Part shown: positions 15,301-23,849 of the stretch, piece by piece
How positions within the stretch are numbered: the first letter of the stretch is position 1
Layout: each line of letters starts with the position of its first letter
Assembly (NCBI GenBank): GCA_936440205.1
Contig: OW387139.1
Coordinates: forward strand, 39,582,378-39,646,377
Reading direction: 5' to 3'
DNA: 64,000 bases
Source of the DNA: Lepidonotus clava
Taxonomy: Eukaryota > Annelida > Polychaeta > Phyllodocida > Polynoidae
Position numbers and translations under genes: made by a program
Notes under the pieces: generated by a model
What the model saw: the letters and a program-made list of their open reading frames with translations, nothing else
Told to the model about the DNA's origin: nothing
Databases searched by the model: none

Positions 15301-18300
15301 AACAGGAATCAATTCGTATTTAAGAAATTCAGCTTCTATTTCACTAGTTTAAGTGGAAGATACTCTAGCACACCACGGCGTCCAGTGTACAGAGAGGGGG
15401 CCCTGATACGGCCCTGATAGTGGAAGTATCTATCCAGTGACACCGATGACGTCACAGCTAGAATAGTCACGTGACCATTGTTGTGCTCAGTGCCTGATTT
15501 TGCTAACGGAAAAAACAGAGACAACTTTTTCTGTTTCCGTTACAAATAATGCTTTTACAAGAACACTTTTTCAAACAAACATAAACAGATATAAAACGAA
15601 AATAATTATCATGTTAAAATTGTAATTTCGGGTGAACTTTAATGAAAATTTTGAGGCACTATATTCATAACATACCGTATTGATCAATGACTGTTACATC
15701 ACTGGGAGACATTCGTCCACAATCATGTGAAGGAAGTGATAGTGTTCTCTTGAAGGGTACAGGCTTATAAGATGTTCCCTAGAAAAGTAATACAAAATAT
15801 TTTAGCTCATTTCTCTGTTTAACATGGAATGTCGACAAAAACAATTCATGAATCTCTTTTCTTATCCAAGCATCCCAAAATGCTTCAGGAAACAGTCATG
15901 CATCTAAAAAAAGATGTGTAAACATGTAAAAGGATGCGTGATGGATTCATGAATGTGAAATTCCATCTAAAAACATGTATAACTTATGATTTTTAAATAT
16001 AATAGTTCATTATATCTATTAGAAGTATATTGCAATTTAGTAAAAGAGGTTTGACCCCCAAGAATGATTTCAGAAATCTAGAAATGAAAAAAAAATGACG
16101 GCTGGAAATAGCATAAATAACAGTCAAAATAACATTATGATGGTCAAACAAGTTGTTGGCCATCCGGGCCAATTTAACAATGATTTCTAAACATTTCGTC
16201 AGCCCTGTTCCAAAAACGTCGGCCATTGGCCGACAGGCAGGCAGGCATAAGTCTCTAACACTGATAAAGATCTTTACTGTTGCTTACTTTACCTGTACTT
16301 GTAAATGTACAGTGAAATTCATGGGAGAAATGTATAAGCTCTACTAGAACTACTGCTTCATAAATAATTTTTACTAAATTAACTGAACTAAGGTAATCAA
16401 ATGCAGAATAAGAAATCGGCCAAAAATGGGACATGAGTTCGAATTCTTCACAGAGTAAATACAAAACACTAGAAAAGGTTAAATAGGATATACTTACAAC
16501 CCAAACAACAGGAACATGGAGACATGCCAGTTGATGGAATTTAAGACAACATTCATAGCAAAAGTATGCAGTTGGTCCACAGTCACGGCAAAAGATTATG
16601 TTGTTTTCTCTTACACCACAGGAGGAACAGATCCTAGTTGATGGTGCTAAAGATGACAGGTGGGTCATTCTAAGCTGTGGAAGCAATTCTTCCCAAGCCA
16701 ACGTCCGTGTACTTTTGTTTGAGGAGTAAGTCCTGTCAGTTCTGCCATTTTCTGTAAAAAAGAATCAAAATAATTACAAACTTTTTCAAAGAAAGGTCTG
16801 TGCTGTTGATCTATTGCCATTAATTAGGTGCATCAGATTTCAAATGTGAATATGCACATTTGATTTAATTCTAGAATATTGCCAAACCAGTATCCAAAGT
16901 CTGATATCTGATTTGAAACGGGTGAGTCAATACACACATTTATAAGTACATAGACCAGGCCACCCTTAAAAAATAGTTTATTTCCTATCCACCACCCGAC
17001 TATCTTTTTAAGGGCCGACTAGAGACATTTTTTCAGGTCTTTGAATTTTGTTTTTTTCCAAGAAATTCTTTAGTTATTGCCTTATCAAAAAAAAAAAAAA
17101 AAAAAGATTTTCCAATCCCACCTCCCGACTGGCTTTTTTTCTGGCCACCCGCTGGACAGAAAACAAGTTTTTTTAAAAAAAAGTGTGGCCCCAGTATATG
17201 TTTGAAAATGTGTACACCTGGTCGGCACATGAAGTAAAAGTTTAATTGTGAACACAGGGCAAAAGATGATTTGTCAAGCCCTGTATAATATAATATTTAG
17301 TGAGCGCAGCATAAGAGATGATGAGAAATGTAAATTGGTTATTGTAACAATCAGATTTAGGGTGTATGCAAAACATGTATTATCACCCGCACTGCCAACG
17401 AGAGATACATACGAGGGGGCAGTGCGTATAAACAGGCTGTACATGCCACTGCTCATTTACAGTATTTTAAACATATTTGGAGCTTTGTTTGGGTGATATA
17501 AAAGACCCTTAGGGGTCATCCTCGGGCATACAGACGACCCTCTGGGCAGGGTACTGCCCATGGGCGAAGCCCGCAGGCTGTACACTGCCCGGCGGGTTGT
17601 CCTTCTGCCCTCTCTCTGACGACCCCCGCAGGTCTTCTTATACCATTATGTACATGTGCACATGATGAACAAAGATTCGGTGATAAAGATTAACCCTTTC
17701 CTGACACAAGATAGTAAACGTTGGTATATAATGCAGCGGATATCCCTAATATATATATATATATATTATCCCTATATGACACCAGTTTCATTTTGCAGTG
17801 TATACCGACAATTTCTTTGATCTAACTGAATTTCTTTCCTAAATAATGCAAGAGGAAAAAAATCTATCGATATGTGTACATCTATAAACAAGAGTCTGAT
17901 TTTTTTGAATAATTTAGTTTTTAAATGAATAATAGTGGATTTTACACATGACCCATAAATGCATGTGGCGTCTTTAGTATGATGATGCATTTAGGCCCAA
18001 AAAAACATTGTTGTTTTCAGGTAACCTGACCTACCCTAAATATTTGGGCCTTTCCTAATTGTTGTTTTTAGGAACTTTTAAAACTTTTTTCCTAAAATCC
18101 ATAATAATTGACCAGAGAAGCATGGAAGACCCTGGAAAAGCAGAAACGTGCTCAGGGGATGTGTTTTAGGTGCTAGAATTTGTTTTACAGGATATTAAGA
18201 ATATTTTCTTATTTTGTAACTGTGTCCAGGCCTATGTGCTATGTAATAAAAAAGCCAAAAAAAGAAAGACCTACCTACCCTATCTATTTCGAACTATGTT

Positions 18301-21103
18301 ACCTGGCCTGAACACAGCTTTTCTTTTTGCCTTCTGCAACTGGCATCCTTAGGATATGATGCATTAATGTATCTGGCTTCAAGAACCTTACGGGTGCACT
18401 CTCCTTCTAGTTAAACAATGCTGCCGGGAGATGCATTCTTGATTTGAGGAGTATACCAAATAGGTGCATGGTTTGGGGTCATTTGAATATTCTAATAATG
18501 TGGTTTGCACATGATAAAAGTGGCTGTGTACAGGATTTTGAAGACCCTAAATATCAAGTATGAAGTGAAATACAAGTTGGCCTGAAAAAATAGGTAACAC
18601 TGACCAAGGTTTCATATGAAAAAGGGAATTTTCTTTTTTTTAGATTGATTTTATTTGGGTATTCAGGTTTGGCATAGCCGACCTTCCACCCTCTCCCCAT
18701 CATGAATTGGGAGTCTGTCGTGGGGGCATGTTGGTTTCAATGCTTGTAAATCTTCCTGATGTATACAATATAGGCATATTATTTATTGGGATGTGTTCAT
18801 CCTGGTACATTGTTTTACATCATATATGCTGAATTGTCTGTACATAACAGCTTAATTGACAATATCAAAGGTCTCCTAAATTAGTACTTATTAAAGGGTA
18901 AATAGAGACATATCATTTTTGAATAAATTCTGGTTGCCATGACAACTAAGACCTGATAGGTCACGAGACATATACTGGAAAATATGAAAAATTTTCCGAA
19001 AAATTCATAAGCGCTGCTTAAAATGTAAGAAATTTCGATAAATGAATGAAAATTAGCATTTTTAAGTTGTTCTCTCTGTTATTTCGCAAACTTTGGTACA
19101 ACATTACTATGATTGGTTACATAAACTGATAAAAGAAAGATATGCTTGGATAATGAAGATATCACAACATGTGAAATTAGGGACAATTTAGCCTTGTTTT
19201 GCCTTGTTCTACTGACATTATAATATGTTTATTCGCCTTTATTTGATTTTAATATACAAGAATTTCTAAATATTATGTTTCAGGGTTCTTCCTAGAAAAA
19301 TATTTCAATCATAAAAAGCCCCATTTCCCTTACTCTATAGGGGCCATATTTTGAAACTCATGGGCTATATTTACTAGATCTCATAAAATATTTGTGATTT
19401 CAATGTGGGAATGCCCCCCTCAAAGTGATACTAATGCGGCAATTAAATTCCTGATGCGGGAATCCCGCATCCCGCATGCCTACAGAGATCCCTGTGTTTC
19501 ATAGGGAAAACATTTCAAAGAGTAATGTGAAACTTGTGTAACAATATTACAATTTGTGACACTTCCTTGCCTACGTTTTTGCCTTTTACTTATCACATTC
19601 ACCTAATTTCTTACCATTTTATACCAATTAGTTAATTGATGGCAAACATATGAACATGAATTGCAAAATTATATTTGTACACAATGACTCTAGCAAATGA
19701 TTTCATTGATTCATTCGTCTCCCACTTATCTACAGAACGTATTTGTAAGAACAAATAAAGTTACAATCTATGATGAATTGTGACAGTTTTATTACGATTT
19801 TATAACCTTATCTGGTAACAGAGAATTTGTATGTATATATAGCAGGGATCTTCCTAGAAAAAAAATCTGAGTATCAAAAGCCCCACAGCACTTGTACCCC
19901 GGGGGGCCATTTTCAGGAACTGTGGGCGTACGTAAGCTTAACGACAGACGGACGAGAATGTCCCTTTAAATTACTAAAATACCATTGTAATTTATTTTAC
20001 AACTTTGCCATTGGCTGTCAGAAAAGGGTTAAACAGGCTGCTCCCTAGTTATTTTGAACATGAGAGGCCGCATGTTTAAATATCAAGATTGATTTAAAGG
20101 TTTTACCTTCTCATTCTGGAGTTGTCACTAGAATATCAAATGTCATACATGCGCCCATTGCTCTTTTTCATGTTATGGATAGATTCTACATAGAATAATA
20201 CCTGATATATCTAAATGACTAATAATTAGAAGAGCCTCTCAAAATACTAAACTTCGCAAGAAGAATTATTTAATGATGATTTACACCAGGCCCCAGTTTG
20301 ACTTTATATTTAAAAACATTCTTAAACTATTTCAGGCATGAGAAATTAAAATATCGGGACCAATGCAGAATATAAAGATATTGAAAAGACTATGAATTCA
20401 TTGTGGAAATAACATTGCCGATGAAAAACTGTCAACTAGGCCTAAATTGACAACAAAAAAAGATAGTATTAGTAGAACGAAATTAGGACATAATTATGGC
20501 AGGTATAGATCTAGACCCGTTGATACTAGCAAAATTCAGCCATTTATCCAAGATTAATTTGGCCCCAGCATCTAGTGGGCCTACCTCTCTGATTTGACAT
20601 TGCAGGCATGCCCTACACGTTAATTGCGTATTTGGAGATGGGGTGCAGGGAAGGCGAGGTGACGCAGACTGGTCCGCCACTAGGCCAATTACTGATGTTC
20701 CCCCCACTGATAAATGAACACACGCCTGACAGGGGGATAGAATTTTGTACACAGAGCCTATGGATGAACTTATTTGGCACTGTTTTATGTGGGAATAGAG
20801 TGTTTGATGAAACCTGATAAATATTATATGAATAGCACAGAAAAGTATACACTTACGATGTAATTCACCAGGTTCAGGGTTGTCAAATCCATGAAGCAAG
20901 TCGGGAGCTTCTCCACGATGTTGATGTCCATCCTGTGAAGTAGTGTGGCCAGTTTTGTCGGAGCTAGCTGGTTGAGAAAAGATGGGTATCCTATTCCAAA
21001 ACGTTTGCTTTCGTCCATTTCTATAGGTTATCACCTTCACTTTCCTATGGGTTTCTCCTGCATATTTTCCCTTTCTTTTGGTAGGTTTCTGGCCTGATTT
21101 CAT
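1..21103 (-). CDS. KDZ-type (Kyakuja-Dileera-Zisupton) transposase-like gene, 16 exons seen, 3' end outside the window
   Basis: Splicing 20857-21103, 16498-16751, 15676-15778, 11535-11761, 10751-10879, 10240-10407, 9800-9936, 8581-8686, 7199-7276, 6592-6772, 5109-5198, 4399-4488, 3199-3253, 2430-2492, 1723-1904 and 1-381 gives about 830 codons with no stop. Every intron is GT-AG and every phase matches. Domains in order: basic N-terminus (1-80), CxC zinc cluster (C124-H161), CGC pair (C212, C214), CPIC knuckle (315-318), and an RNase H-fold transposase core with D332 (MDGNF), D447 (YDVAC), H474/H478 (FHGFAHGLKC) and E500 (ADGENTERLW). A charged helical tail follows exon 10. These motifs are those of KDZ transposases, which cut and paste DNA; D, D and E are the family's metal-binding positions. 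Introns of 303-4,105 bp are unusual for a young transposon and suggest a host-domesticated gene, but no terminal repeats can be checked because the 3' end is missing. Family assignment rests on motif recognition, not a search. Confidence 0.9.
382..1722. other. Intron 15, with an hAT-like MITE remnant
   Basis: Non-coding. The stretch around 1190-1303 ends in gggctgggtacgcccctg, whose complement resembles the hAT-like ends at 12823-13067, and it carries a ggtggatccagg segment near its left side. Around 1456-1466 there is a short CT run. I see no further gene. Confidence 0.5.
1723..1904 (-). CDS. KDZ-like gene, exon 15 (coiled-coil-like region, residues 643-703)
   Basis: 182 nt, phase 2 to phase 1, acceptor TTTGTTCAG and donor GTGAGA. 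It encodes LEESLQKIEKVQKIVRW, a heptad-like helix, then FRDVRQRNKCDVLGMLQREA and ends LIYEKNNA. The helical C-terminal portion resembles that of other KDZ proteins. Confidence 0.85.
2430..2492 (-). CDS. KDZ-like gene, exon 14 (residues 622-642)
   Basis: 63 nt, phase 2 to phase 2 (AG|G in, AG|A out), acceptor TTCATTATAG and donor GTAATG. It encodes WKTIDVPIQSEEIEARIELR. Placed by phase and splice signals. Confidence 0.75.
3199..3253 (-). CDS. KDZ-like gene, exon 13 (residues 604-621)
   Basis: 55 nt microexon-like piece, phase 1 to phase 2, acceptor CTTTATAG and donor GTAAAT. It encodes APRWEEDYAVLLNKWYSL. It is short, but it is the only segment here that links the phases of exons 12 and 14. 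Confidence 0.75.
3735..3857. repeat. 21-bp degenerate tandem array in intron 12
   Basis: Six imperfect copies of a ~21-bp unit of the form ccccacaattgatgacaaca follow one another. Two further copies appear after a gap at about 4002-4040 (catgatcaatgacag and cgatcaatgacaag). A satellite-like array within the KDZ-like gene's intron; no coding role. Confidence 0.8.
4399..4488 (-). CDS. KDZ-like gene, exon 12 (helical region, residues 574-603)
   Basis: 90 nt, phase 1 to phase 1, donor GTATGA. It encodes NQGLAVEDEAIRDWETKYRA and RYVASQQKPE, a charged helix. No independent motif; it is placed by phase agreement, splice signals and order. Confidence 0.8.
5109..5198 (-). CDS. KDZ-like gene, exon 11 (helical region, residues 544-573)
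   Basis: 90 nt, phase 1 to phase 1, acceptor TTTTTTTACAG and donor GTAAGT. The peptide MDKRLDFCSTLEAQVQAELE is strongly helical. KDZ proteins have an extended helical segment after the catalytic Glu. The exon is small but splice sites and phase fit on both sides. Confidence 0.82.
5369..6097. mobile_element. TTAA-bounded fold-back MITE in intron 10
   Basis: Begins TTAAGGATAGACACCAGT and ends with its reverse complement (actggtgtctatccttaa), so TTAA lies at both ends. Inside, gggaagtgtgtctcaaaa near 5665 pairs with a gagacacgcttccctt segment near 5812, so most of the 729 bp can fold back on itself. No ORF. A non-autonomous element mobilised by a TTAA-targeting transposase (piggyBac-like) is the likely explanation. 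Confidence 0.82.
6592..6772 (-). CDS. KDZ-like gene, exon 10 (catalytic Glu, residues 484-543)
   Basis: 181 nt, phase 0 to phase 1, acceptor AATGTTTCAG and donor GTTTGT. It encodes FRLADGENTERLWSYMGNFA, with E500 at the catalytic position and the E-R-x-W motif right after. ITREMTPSNRHDLIVDGLLHW follows, matching the family's 't.em.ps.R.d.l.d.l..' helix. This is the most diagnostic exon of the gene. Confidence 0.95.
7199..7276 (-). CDS. KDZ-like gene, exon 9 (FHGFAHGLKC motif, residues 458-483)
   Basis: 26 codons, phase 0 at both ends, donor GTGAGT. It encodes LDLAVSVFHGFAHGLKCR. The 'v..FH...H...C' pattern (H474, H478, C482) lies between the second Asp and the catalytic Glu in KDZ proteins and is a strong family signature. 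Confidence 0.92.
8447..8515. repeat. Partial copy of dispersed repeat with gggtaggtcgggttacctgaacac
   Basis: Shares gatagggtaggg and gtcgggttacctgaacac with 28936-28990 and, inverted, with both ends of the element at 17992-18333. Only one end is visible here, in intron 8. Confidence 0.55.
8581..8686 (-). CDS. KDZ-like gene, exon 8 (second catalytic Asp, residues 422-457)
   Basis: 106 nt entering in phase 2 (AA|G) and leaving in phase 0 at GTATTC. It encodes KLGYGVAVINKLM and LKILYDVACRLRPQLK. YDVAC (D447, C450) is the KDZ second acidic motif, usually YDiaC. The motif is intact. Confidence 0.92.
9800..9936 (-). CDS. KDZ-like gene, exon 7 ('VSGVFGSVCIHD' block, residues 377-421)
   Basis: 137 nt, phase 0 to phase 2, donor GTAAGT. 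It encodes CSDFKAG, then VDVSGVFGSVCIHDYPKAF and ends DIDGGEK across the junction. This corresponds to the family block 'vtGv.g..C.Hg.....d...GE.y' between the first and second catalytic acids. The usual C-R-H is C-I-H here, the only clear deviation I noticed in the core. Confidence 0.9.
10240..10407 (-). CDS. KDZ-like gene, exon 6 (first catalytic Asp, residues 321-376)
   Basis: 56 codons in phase 0, acceptor ATTATTACAG and donor GTATGG. It contains IVSMDGNFRLVRKRNAG, the first RNase H-fold strand, with D332 at the catalytic position (family form 'DaNF.L.r'). It continues with HHKNHFFLDDDEVTPFL, matching the 'ffvd..ev..fl' segment of the family. The ORF read past the donor is intron sequence. 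Confidence 0.92.
10751..10879 (-). CDS. KDZ-like gene, exon 5 (CPIC knuckle, residues 278-320)
   Basis: Exactly 43 codons, phase 0 at both ends, acceptor TTCTCTAG and donor GTATTT. The peptide starts VNLYDALATDSAAYHRRF and ends TDCPICSQ. The 'y...f..YR' helix followed by a CPxC pair is the usual lead-in to the first catalytic strand in KDZ transposases. Confidence 0.88.
11186..11465. mobile_element. MITE in intron 4
   Basis: The left end agccccatacccactaagcgac matches the reverse complement of the right end (agtgccatacccactaggcgat) at 18 of 22 positions. About 280 bp, no ORF. The end has the same 'TTAAAGCC..A/GT.CCAC..CGA' layout as elements at 24161, 50757 and 51181. Confidence 0.72.
11535..11761 (-). 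CDS. KDZ-like gene, exon 4 (CGC motif and 'GLWPSSPKNP' block, residues 202-277)
   Basis: Enters in phase 1 with the codon split G|GT and leaves in phase 0 at a weaker donor, GTGAAA. It encodes VKVGFCGCT (C212, C214) followed by LVALGLWPSSPKNPEIA, a block typical of KDZ proteins (usually '..glwPatp..P..a'), then an amphipathic helix and ACGLPNEGDQ. The plus strand is also open here (11572-12030), which is a shadow of this exon running on into the intron. Confidence 0.88.
12823..13067. mobile_element. hAT-like MITE in intron 3
   Basis: Left end CAGGCACGTAACCAG and right end (complement) CAGGCCCGTACCCAAG. It is flanked on both sides by ctcag (12816-12820 and 13068-13072), the surviving part of a likely 7-8 bp target duplication. 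About 245 bp, no ORF. Confidence 0.72.
13431..13706. mobile_element. MITE in intron 3 with tatagacNttgtgcagatg ends
   Basis: Left end tatagacgttgtgcagatgacgtcac; right end complement tatagaccttgtgcagatg then tggtcacgtgatc. The inverted ends are about 30 bp, the element 276 bp, with no ORF. The ends carry TGACGTCA (left) and CACGTG (right), which are CRE and E-box core sequences. Confidence 0.75.
14477..15642. mobile_element. TTAA-bounded fold-back element next to exon 3
   Basis: Left end TTAAAGCTCACCCGAAGT, right end complement TTAAAGTTCACCCGAAAT; TTAA at both sides, 1,166 bp. An inner inverted pair (gatgacgtcatcggtgtcac near 14671 and its complement near 15437) extends the fold-back. A ~240-bp insert (about 14590-14830) resembles the module at 17500-17650. 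No ORF of note. Its right end is about 33 bp from the exon 3 donor. Confidence 0.75.
15676..15778 (-). CDS. KDZ-like gene, exon 3 (linker after the CxC cluster, residues 168-201)
   Basis: The acceptor TTTTCTAG is followed by GTSYKPVPFKRTLSL, and the exon ends VTVIDQY plus one base before a GTATGT donor (phase 0 to phase 1). In KDZ proteins this segment links the zinc cluster to a 'v.d..G.h.v...C.C' strand pair, and the join to exon 4 reconstitutes it. A TTAA-bounded fold-back element (14477-15642) ends only about 33 bp into the following intron. Confidence 0.85.
16498..16751 (-). CDS. KDZ-like gene, exon 2 (CxC zinc cluster, residues 83-167)
   Basis: The acceptor is TTTTTTACAG and the donor GTAAGT; 254 nt, entering in phase 1 and leaving in phase 0. 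The exon holds the cysteine cluster found before the catalytic core in KDZ proteins: C124xxC127, C137xxC140, C147xxC150, H155 and H161, ending HVPVVWV. Spacing and the FCRDCG and YFCYEC cores match the CxC-type zinc-binding domain, which is thought to bind DNA or chromatin. All expected ligands are present. Confidence 0.9.
16953..17195. mobile_element. MITE in intron 1 with ccaggccaccctta ends
   Basis: The left end gaccaggccacccttaaaaaat matches the complement of the right end (actggggccacactttttttt). The interior repeats cccaccacccgact-like motifs and a ~19-base A run (about 17086-17105). About 243 bp, no coding capacity. Confidence 0.6.
17240..17650. repeat. Palindrome-rich repeat with TTATCACCC/GGGTGATA module
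   Basis: A 120-bp segment bounded by attatcacccgcactgcc (17380) and ttgtttgggtgatataa (about 17486) is followed by many short hairpins (gacccttaggggtc, gcccatgggc, gcccgcaggc, cccggcggg) and tgacgacccccgcaggtcttctta. The same parts recur inverted at 40075-40390, and the last part at 14750-14790. A dispersed repeat family; type unknown. Confidence 0.6.
17992..18333. mobile_element. MITE in intron 1, 'ggtaacctgacctaccct' family
   Basis: The left end ttaggcccaaaaaaac...ttcaggtaacctgacctaccct pairs with the complement of the right end (aaggcaaaaagaaaagctgtgttcaggccaggtaac...tagggtaggtagg). About 340 bp. Partial relatives lie at 8447-8515 and 28936-28990. Confidence 0.62.
19281..19945. repeat. 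Two copies of a 'ggNtcttcctagaaaaa' repeat in intron 1
   Basis: Copies at 19281-19380 and 19842-19940 both run ggg(t/a)tcttcctagaaaaa, then tcaaaagcccca, then ggggccattttnaggaact. Spacing between the motifs is similar. Probably fragments of one old dispersed element. Confidence 0.55.
20540..20815. other. GC-richer island in intron 1, near exon 1
   Basis: This piece of intron 1 has balanced composition, a TTAATTGC homeobox-type site and no repeat hallmarks. ORFs on both strands overlap it without family resemblance. It may be an intronic regulatory element, but nothing here proves function. Confidence 0.25.
20857..21103 (-). CDS. KDZ-like gene, exon 1 (start codon, residues 1-82)
   Basis: The ATG at 21101-21103 is the only in-frame ATG in the open stretch; the frame stays open upstream to about 21244, but that stretch begins at TTG. 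The start has A at -3. The peptide opens MKSGQKPTKRKGKYAGE, is rich in Lys/Arg and looks like a nuclear localisation or DNA-contacting tail. The exon ends ...GELH plus one base (phase 1) at a consensus GTAAGT donor. KDZ proteins commonly have such a basic, poorly conserved N-terminus. Confidence 0.82.
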
Positions 21104-21284
21104 ACTTATTTCCCCGCCAGGCCTTACGATTGGCCGGAAGTTTAACCAAACAGTGACGTCACTAGAGTGAAGTAGTTGTGTACCAGAAGATGGCACTATA
21201 ATCACAGTAGGAGTGGAGAGCCATCTGGTGTGTGTTAGACACAATATTGCTTCTTATGCGTCTTCTCAGTGTAAGAAATTATCA

Positions 21285-21313
21285 TAATCTGTATCATCTG
21301 ATGATACAGATTA
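21285..21313. promoter_or_regulatory. Perfect 13-bp inverted repeat upstream of the KDZ-like start
   Basis: taatctgtatcat, loop ctg, then atgatacagatta: no mismatch. It lies about 180 bp upstream of the ATG at 21103 and could be a binding site for a dimeric factor or an RNA hairpin in the 5' UTR. Function is not shown. Confidence 0.35.
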
Positions 21314-22182
21314 CAAATCTATGCTTCTTCTACCAAAGTAATCTGGTGTGACAAATCCTTTTAAGAGAAGGAGAAAATGTGTGGATAAGGTGACTTTGGG
21401 CTCATTGCGGTATTTGAATGGCGGCAGACGACAATTTTCCAGTTTGCCCGCGCACGAACCATATACATTGCAATCACGTCCCAGCGTAGTTCTGTGAAGC
21501 GGGGCGCCTGACCCCAGTATTAGACTGGGGAATTTGGTCCTTCATCCTGACATTGAGGGGATTTAAAAGTGGAGAAGGTGGTTTTGTTTTATTTGCTTAT
21601 GATAAAATGACTTTATTCCCCCGAGGGCTCAGTAGATTGTGTGGGTTTCGCTCGCACAAGTAGCTGCTTGAATTATGCGGCTCTCCCTGTTATGGTAAAG
21701 AAAGAATATTCATTGTCTATTTTGGAACAATTGAAACAACTCTTTTAATGTTGAAGGTTAATTGGCACACATTCTATAGGTCCTATAAACCATATGCCTA
21801 GATGGTCATGTGACAATTTATTTTAGTAATCGCCGCGTAATTTACATAACCATATCAAAATTCCTTCATTTTTGACTATAAATAATCGTATATGAATTAT
21901 AAGTTATTAAGATTGATTGAGATAATATATTTACGAATATCGCTCAAAGACCACTTTGAGGAGATGTGACCTCACTATTTATGATATTGACCAGGCAATT
22001 TTTCCATCTCATTCCTTAGCGCATAAGATGTTATTATATGTGGTTATATGATTATTTGATATAACAGAGAGATAACATTCACTCATTCCTCCACTTTGAA
22101 CCCATATGTGTTCATTAGTTTTTTTTTTGTTTTTTTTTTTTATATAAAAATCAATATGCCTAAATGTATAATTTCCATCGAC

Positions 22183-22419
22183 TTTCCATATTTTCATCCA
22201 CAAATCTTTCCAATAATTATTAGCATGTAGATGCATTATATTCGGGAGACGAAAAGGAAAGCGTCTGAGAGAATAATTGTTAGTATACTTACAATTACGA
22301 CTATAGTAATGTATTTCCATATTCTCATCCACAAATCTTTCCAATATTAGCATGCAAATACATAATAATGTGGAGACGAAAAGGAAAGCGTCTGAGAGAA
22401 TAATAATTATTGTTAGTAG
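22183..22419. repeat. Tandem duplication, ~131-bp offset
   Basis: tttccatatt(t/c)tcatccacaaatctttccaa ... gagacgaaaaggaaagcgtctgagagaataa occurs at 22183-22284 and again at 22314-22419, with small indels. Open frames across it are by-products of the repeat. Confidence 0.8.
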
Positions 22420-23849
22420 TAGATGGCAATGGAAGTTAGCGGCAGGCGCTGTATCACTCCGTGGCACTAATACGAGGAGACATTGGCGAATGGACTCCCC
22501 ACGACGTGTCGCCAACCACTGCTAACTCGGAGAGGTTAGTGCTACCTTTTTCTAACCAATCGTGGGCGGGCAAGAAGTGTGTTAATGCTGAGCTAAATGA
22601 AACTCTGAGGCTTTGGTCACAATGGCATCCGACGTTGATTATGATTACTCCAGTCAGTGGCAAATTGGCGAAAAGCCTGAACTGCGTCGTCAAAAGGTTG
22701 TCGCCAAACCACCGAATAAATCCGCTGAGATGGAGAAAGGAATTTGGCGACATTTCCAAAGTTTAATCCTCTTGGAGGTTTAAAAAAATTAAATACTTGT
22801 CTCAATTAATCGCGAAAAATTATTTCCAGGGGCGTGACCTTTGTGATTAAGCGGAAAGTTTGAATTTTCGGGGACTCAATTAAGGTCAAAGGGATGTAAA
22901 AAGAGGAGTAGCTCATGTGAGCAGATTTGAGCAGTTTTAGGCCCCGGGAAAACGAGAGGAGAACGGAATTGGTAGAACTGAAAGAACTAATTGAAGATTG
23001 AAAAGAACTATTGAGATCCGAATGAAATGCAAAATGCCACTGATTCAATATTGAATCTAAATTTGGTAGAAACCAATTTTCTCAAAGTAAAAGAGTTATA
23101 ACGCATACTCCTCCCTTCTTTGTGTTTGTTTACGTGAAGTCCCACTTCCAAGTGGTCCACGGATGTCTTCTATTTAATAGTACCCGGAGAAAATGTAGAG
23201 AGGCCTTGAAAGCAACATAAGGACACAGTTACGATATGTCACTGATTTGCATTTCTAATAATTATGTTTTTTTGAAAGCACATGACACAATCATTCTTTT
23301 AATAATTGACTCAATTTGAACAAATGTCAGATTTCATTATTACACCTACGACATAGCTACATGATATCTTTATGGAAACCGTGAGTGCCAATGGTAAGTG
23401 GATGATATTAACTTGTATGCATGTATATTTCCCTGTACATGTATTATAATAAAAGACCCAACTGACTGCTAATTCACTAGTAATAATCTGCCTGAAATTA
23501 GTTTGGAGGCACGAATGTGCTTGATACCTAAAATAAATTATATTTCTGCTACAAAAAAGCACGTCGCTGATAATTATATCAGTGATGTCCTTTTTTGTAT
23601 ATTGTATATAATCAAGATATATTGATTTGTATATAATCAGTATTAGAATACAAATTCTAGTCAGCAATTACTGCAACTCAATAGAATAATGCTATTATTG
23701 GTTATATCTGTCTTTTTAGTACGTTATTTTCTAAAGAAATTCCATAAATAGATATGTGACTAACACATCAACATTGTACTGATGTTTCCTATTAAGAATT
23801 ATGTATTAAGGCTCAAATAATAATTGAGTACTATTTCACGGACATACAG

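Larger units (their letters stand above)
21104..23849. other. 5' flank of the KDZ-like gene and intergenic DNA
   Basis: Holds the presumed 5' UTR and promoter of the KDZ-like gene. No TATA box is convincing. A perfect 13-bp hairpin sits at 21285-21313. The stretch 21410-21560 is GC-richer. A tandem duplication of ~100 bp lies at 22183-22419, and 22430-22770 is GC-richer with repeated ttggcga/tcgcca words, possibly an old MITE. The rest is AT-rich with nothing recognised. Confidence 0.4.

Noticed and set aside
21104-21244. N-terminal extension of the KDZ-like protein
   Set aside because: The open frame continues upstream to a TTG at 21244, but the only in-frame ATG is at 21101-21103, so the extension is treated as 5' UTR.
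22009-22766. ORFs of 101-168 codons on both strands
   Set aside because: They run through a tandem duplication and a GC-rich block, overlap on both strands and resemble nothing known.
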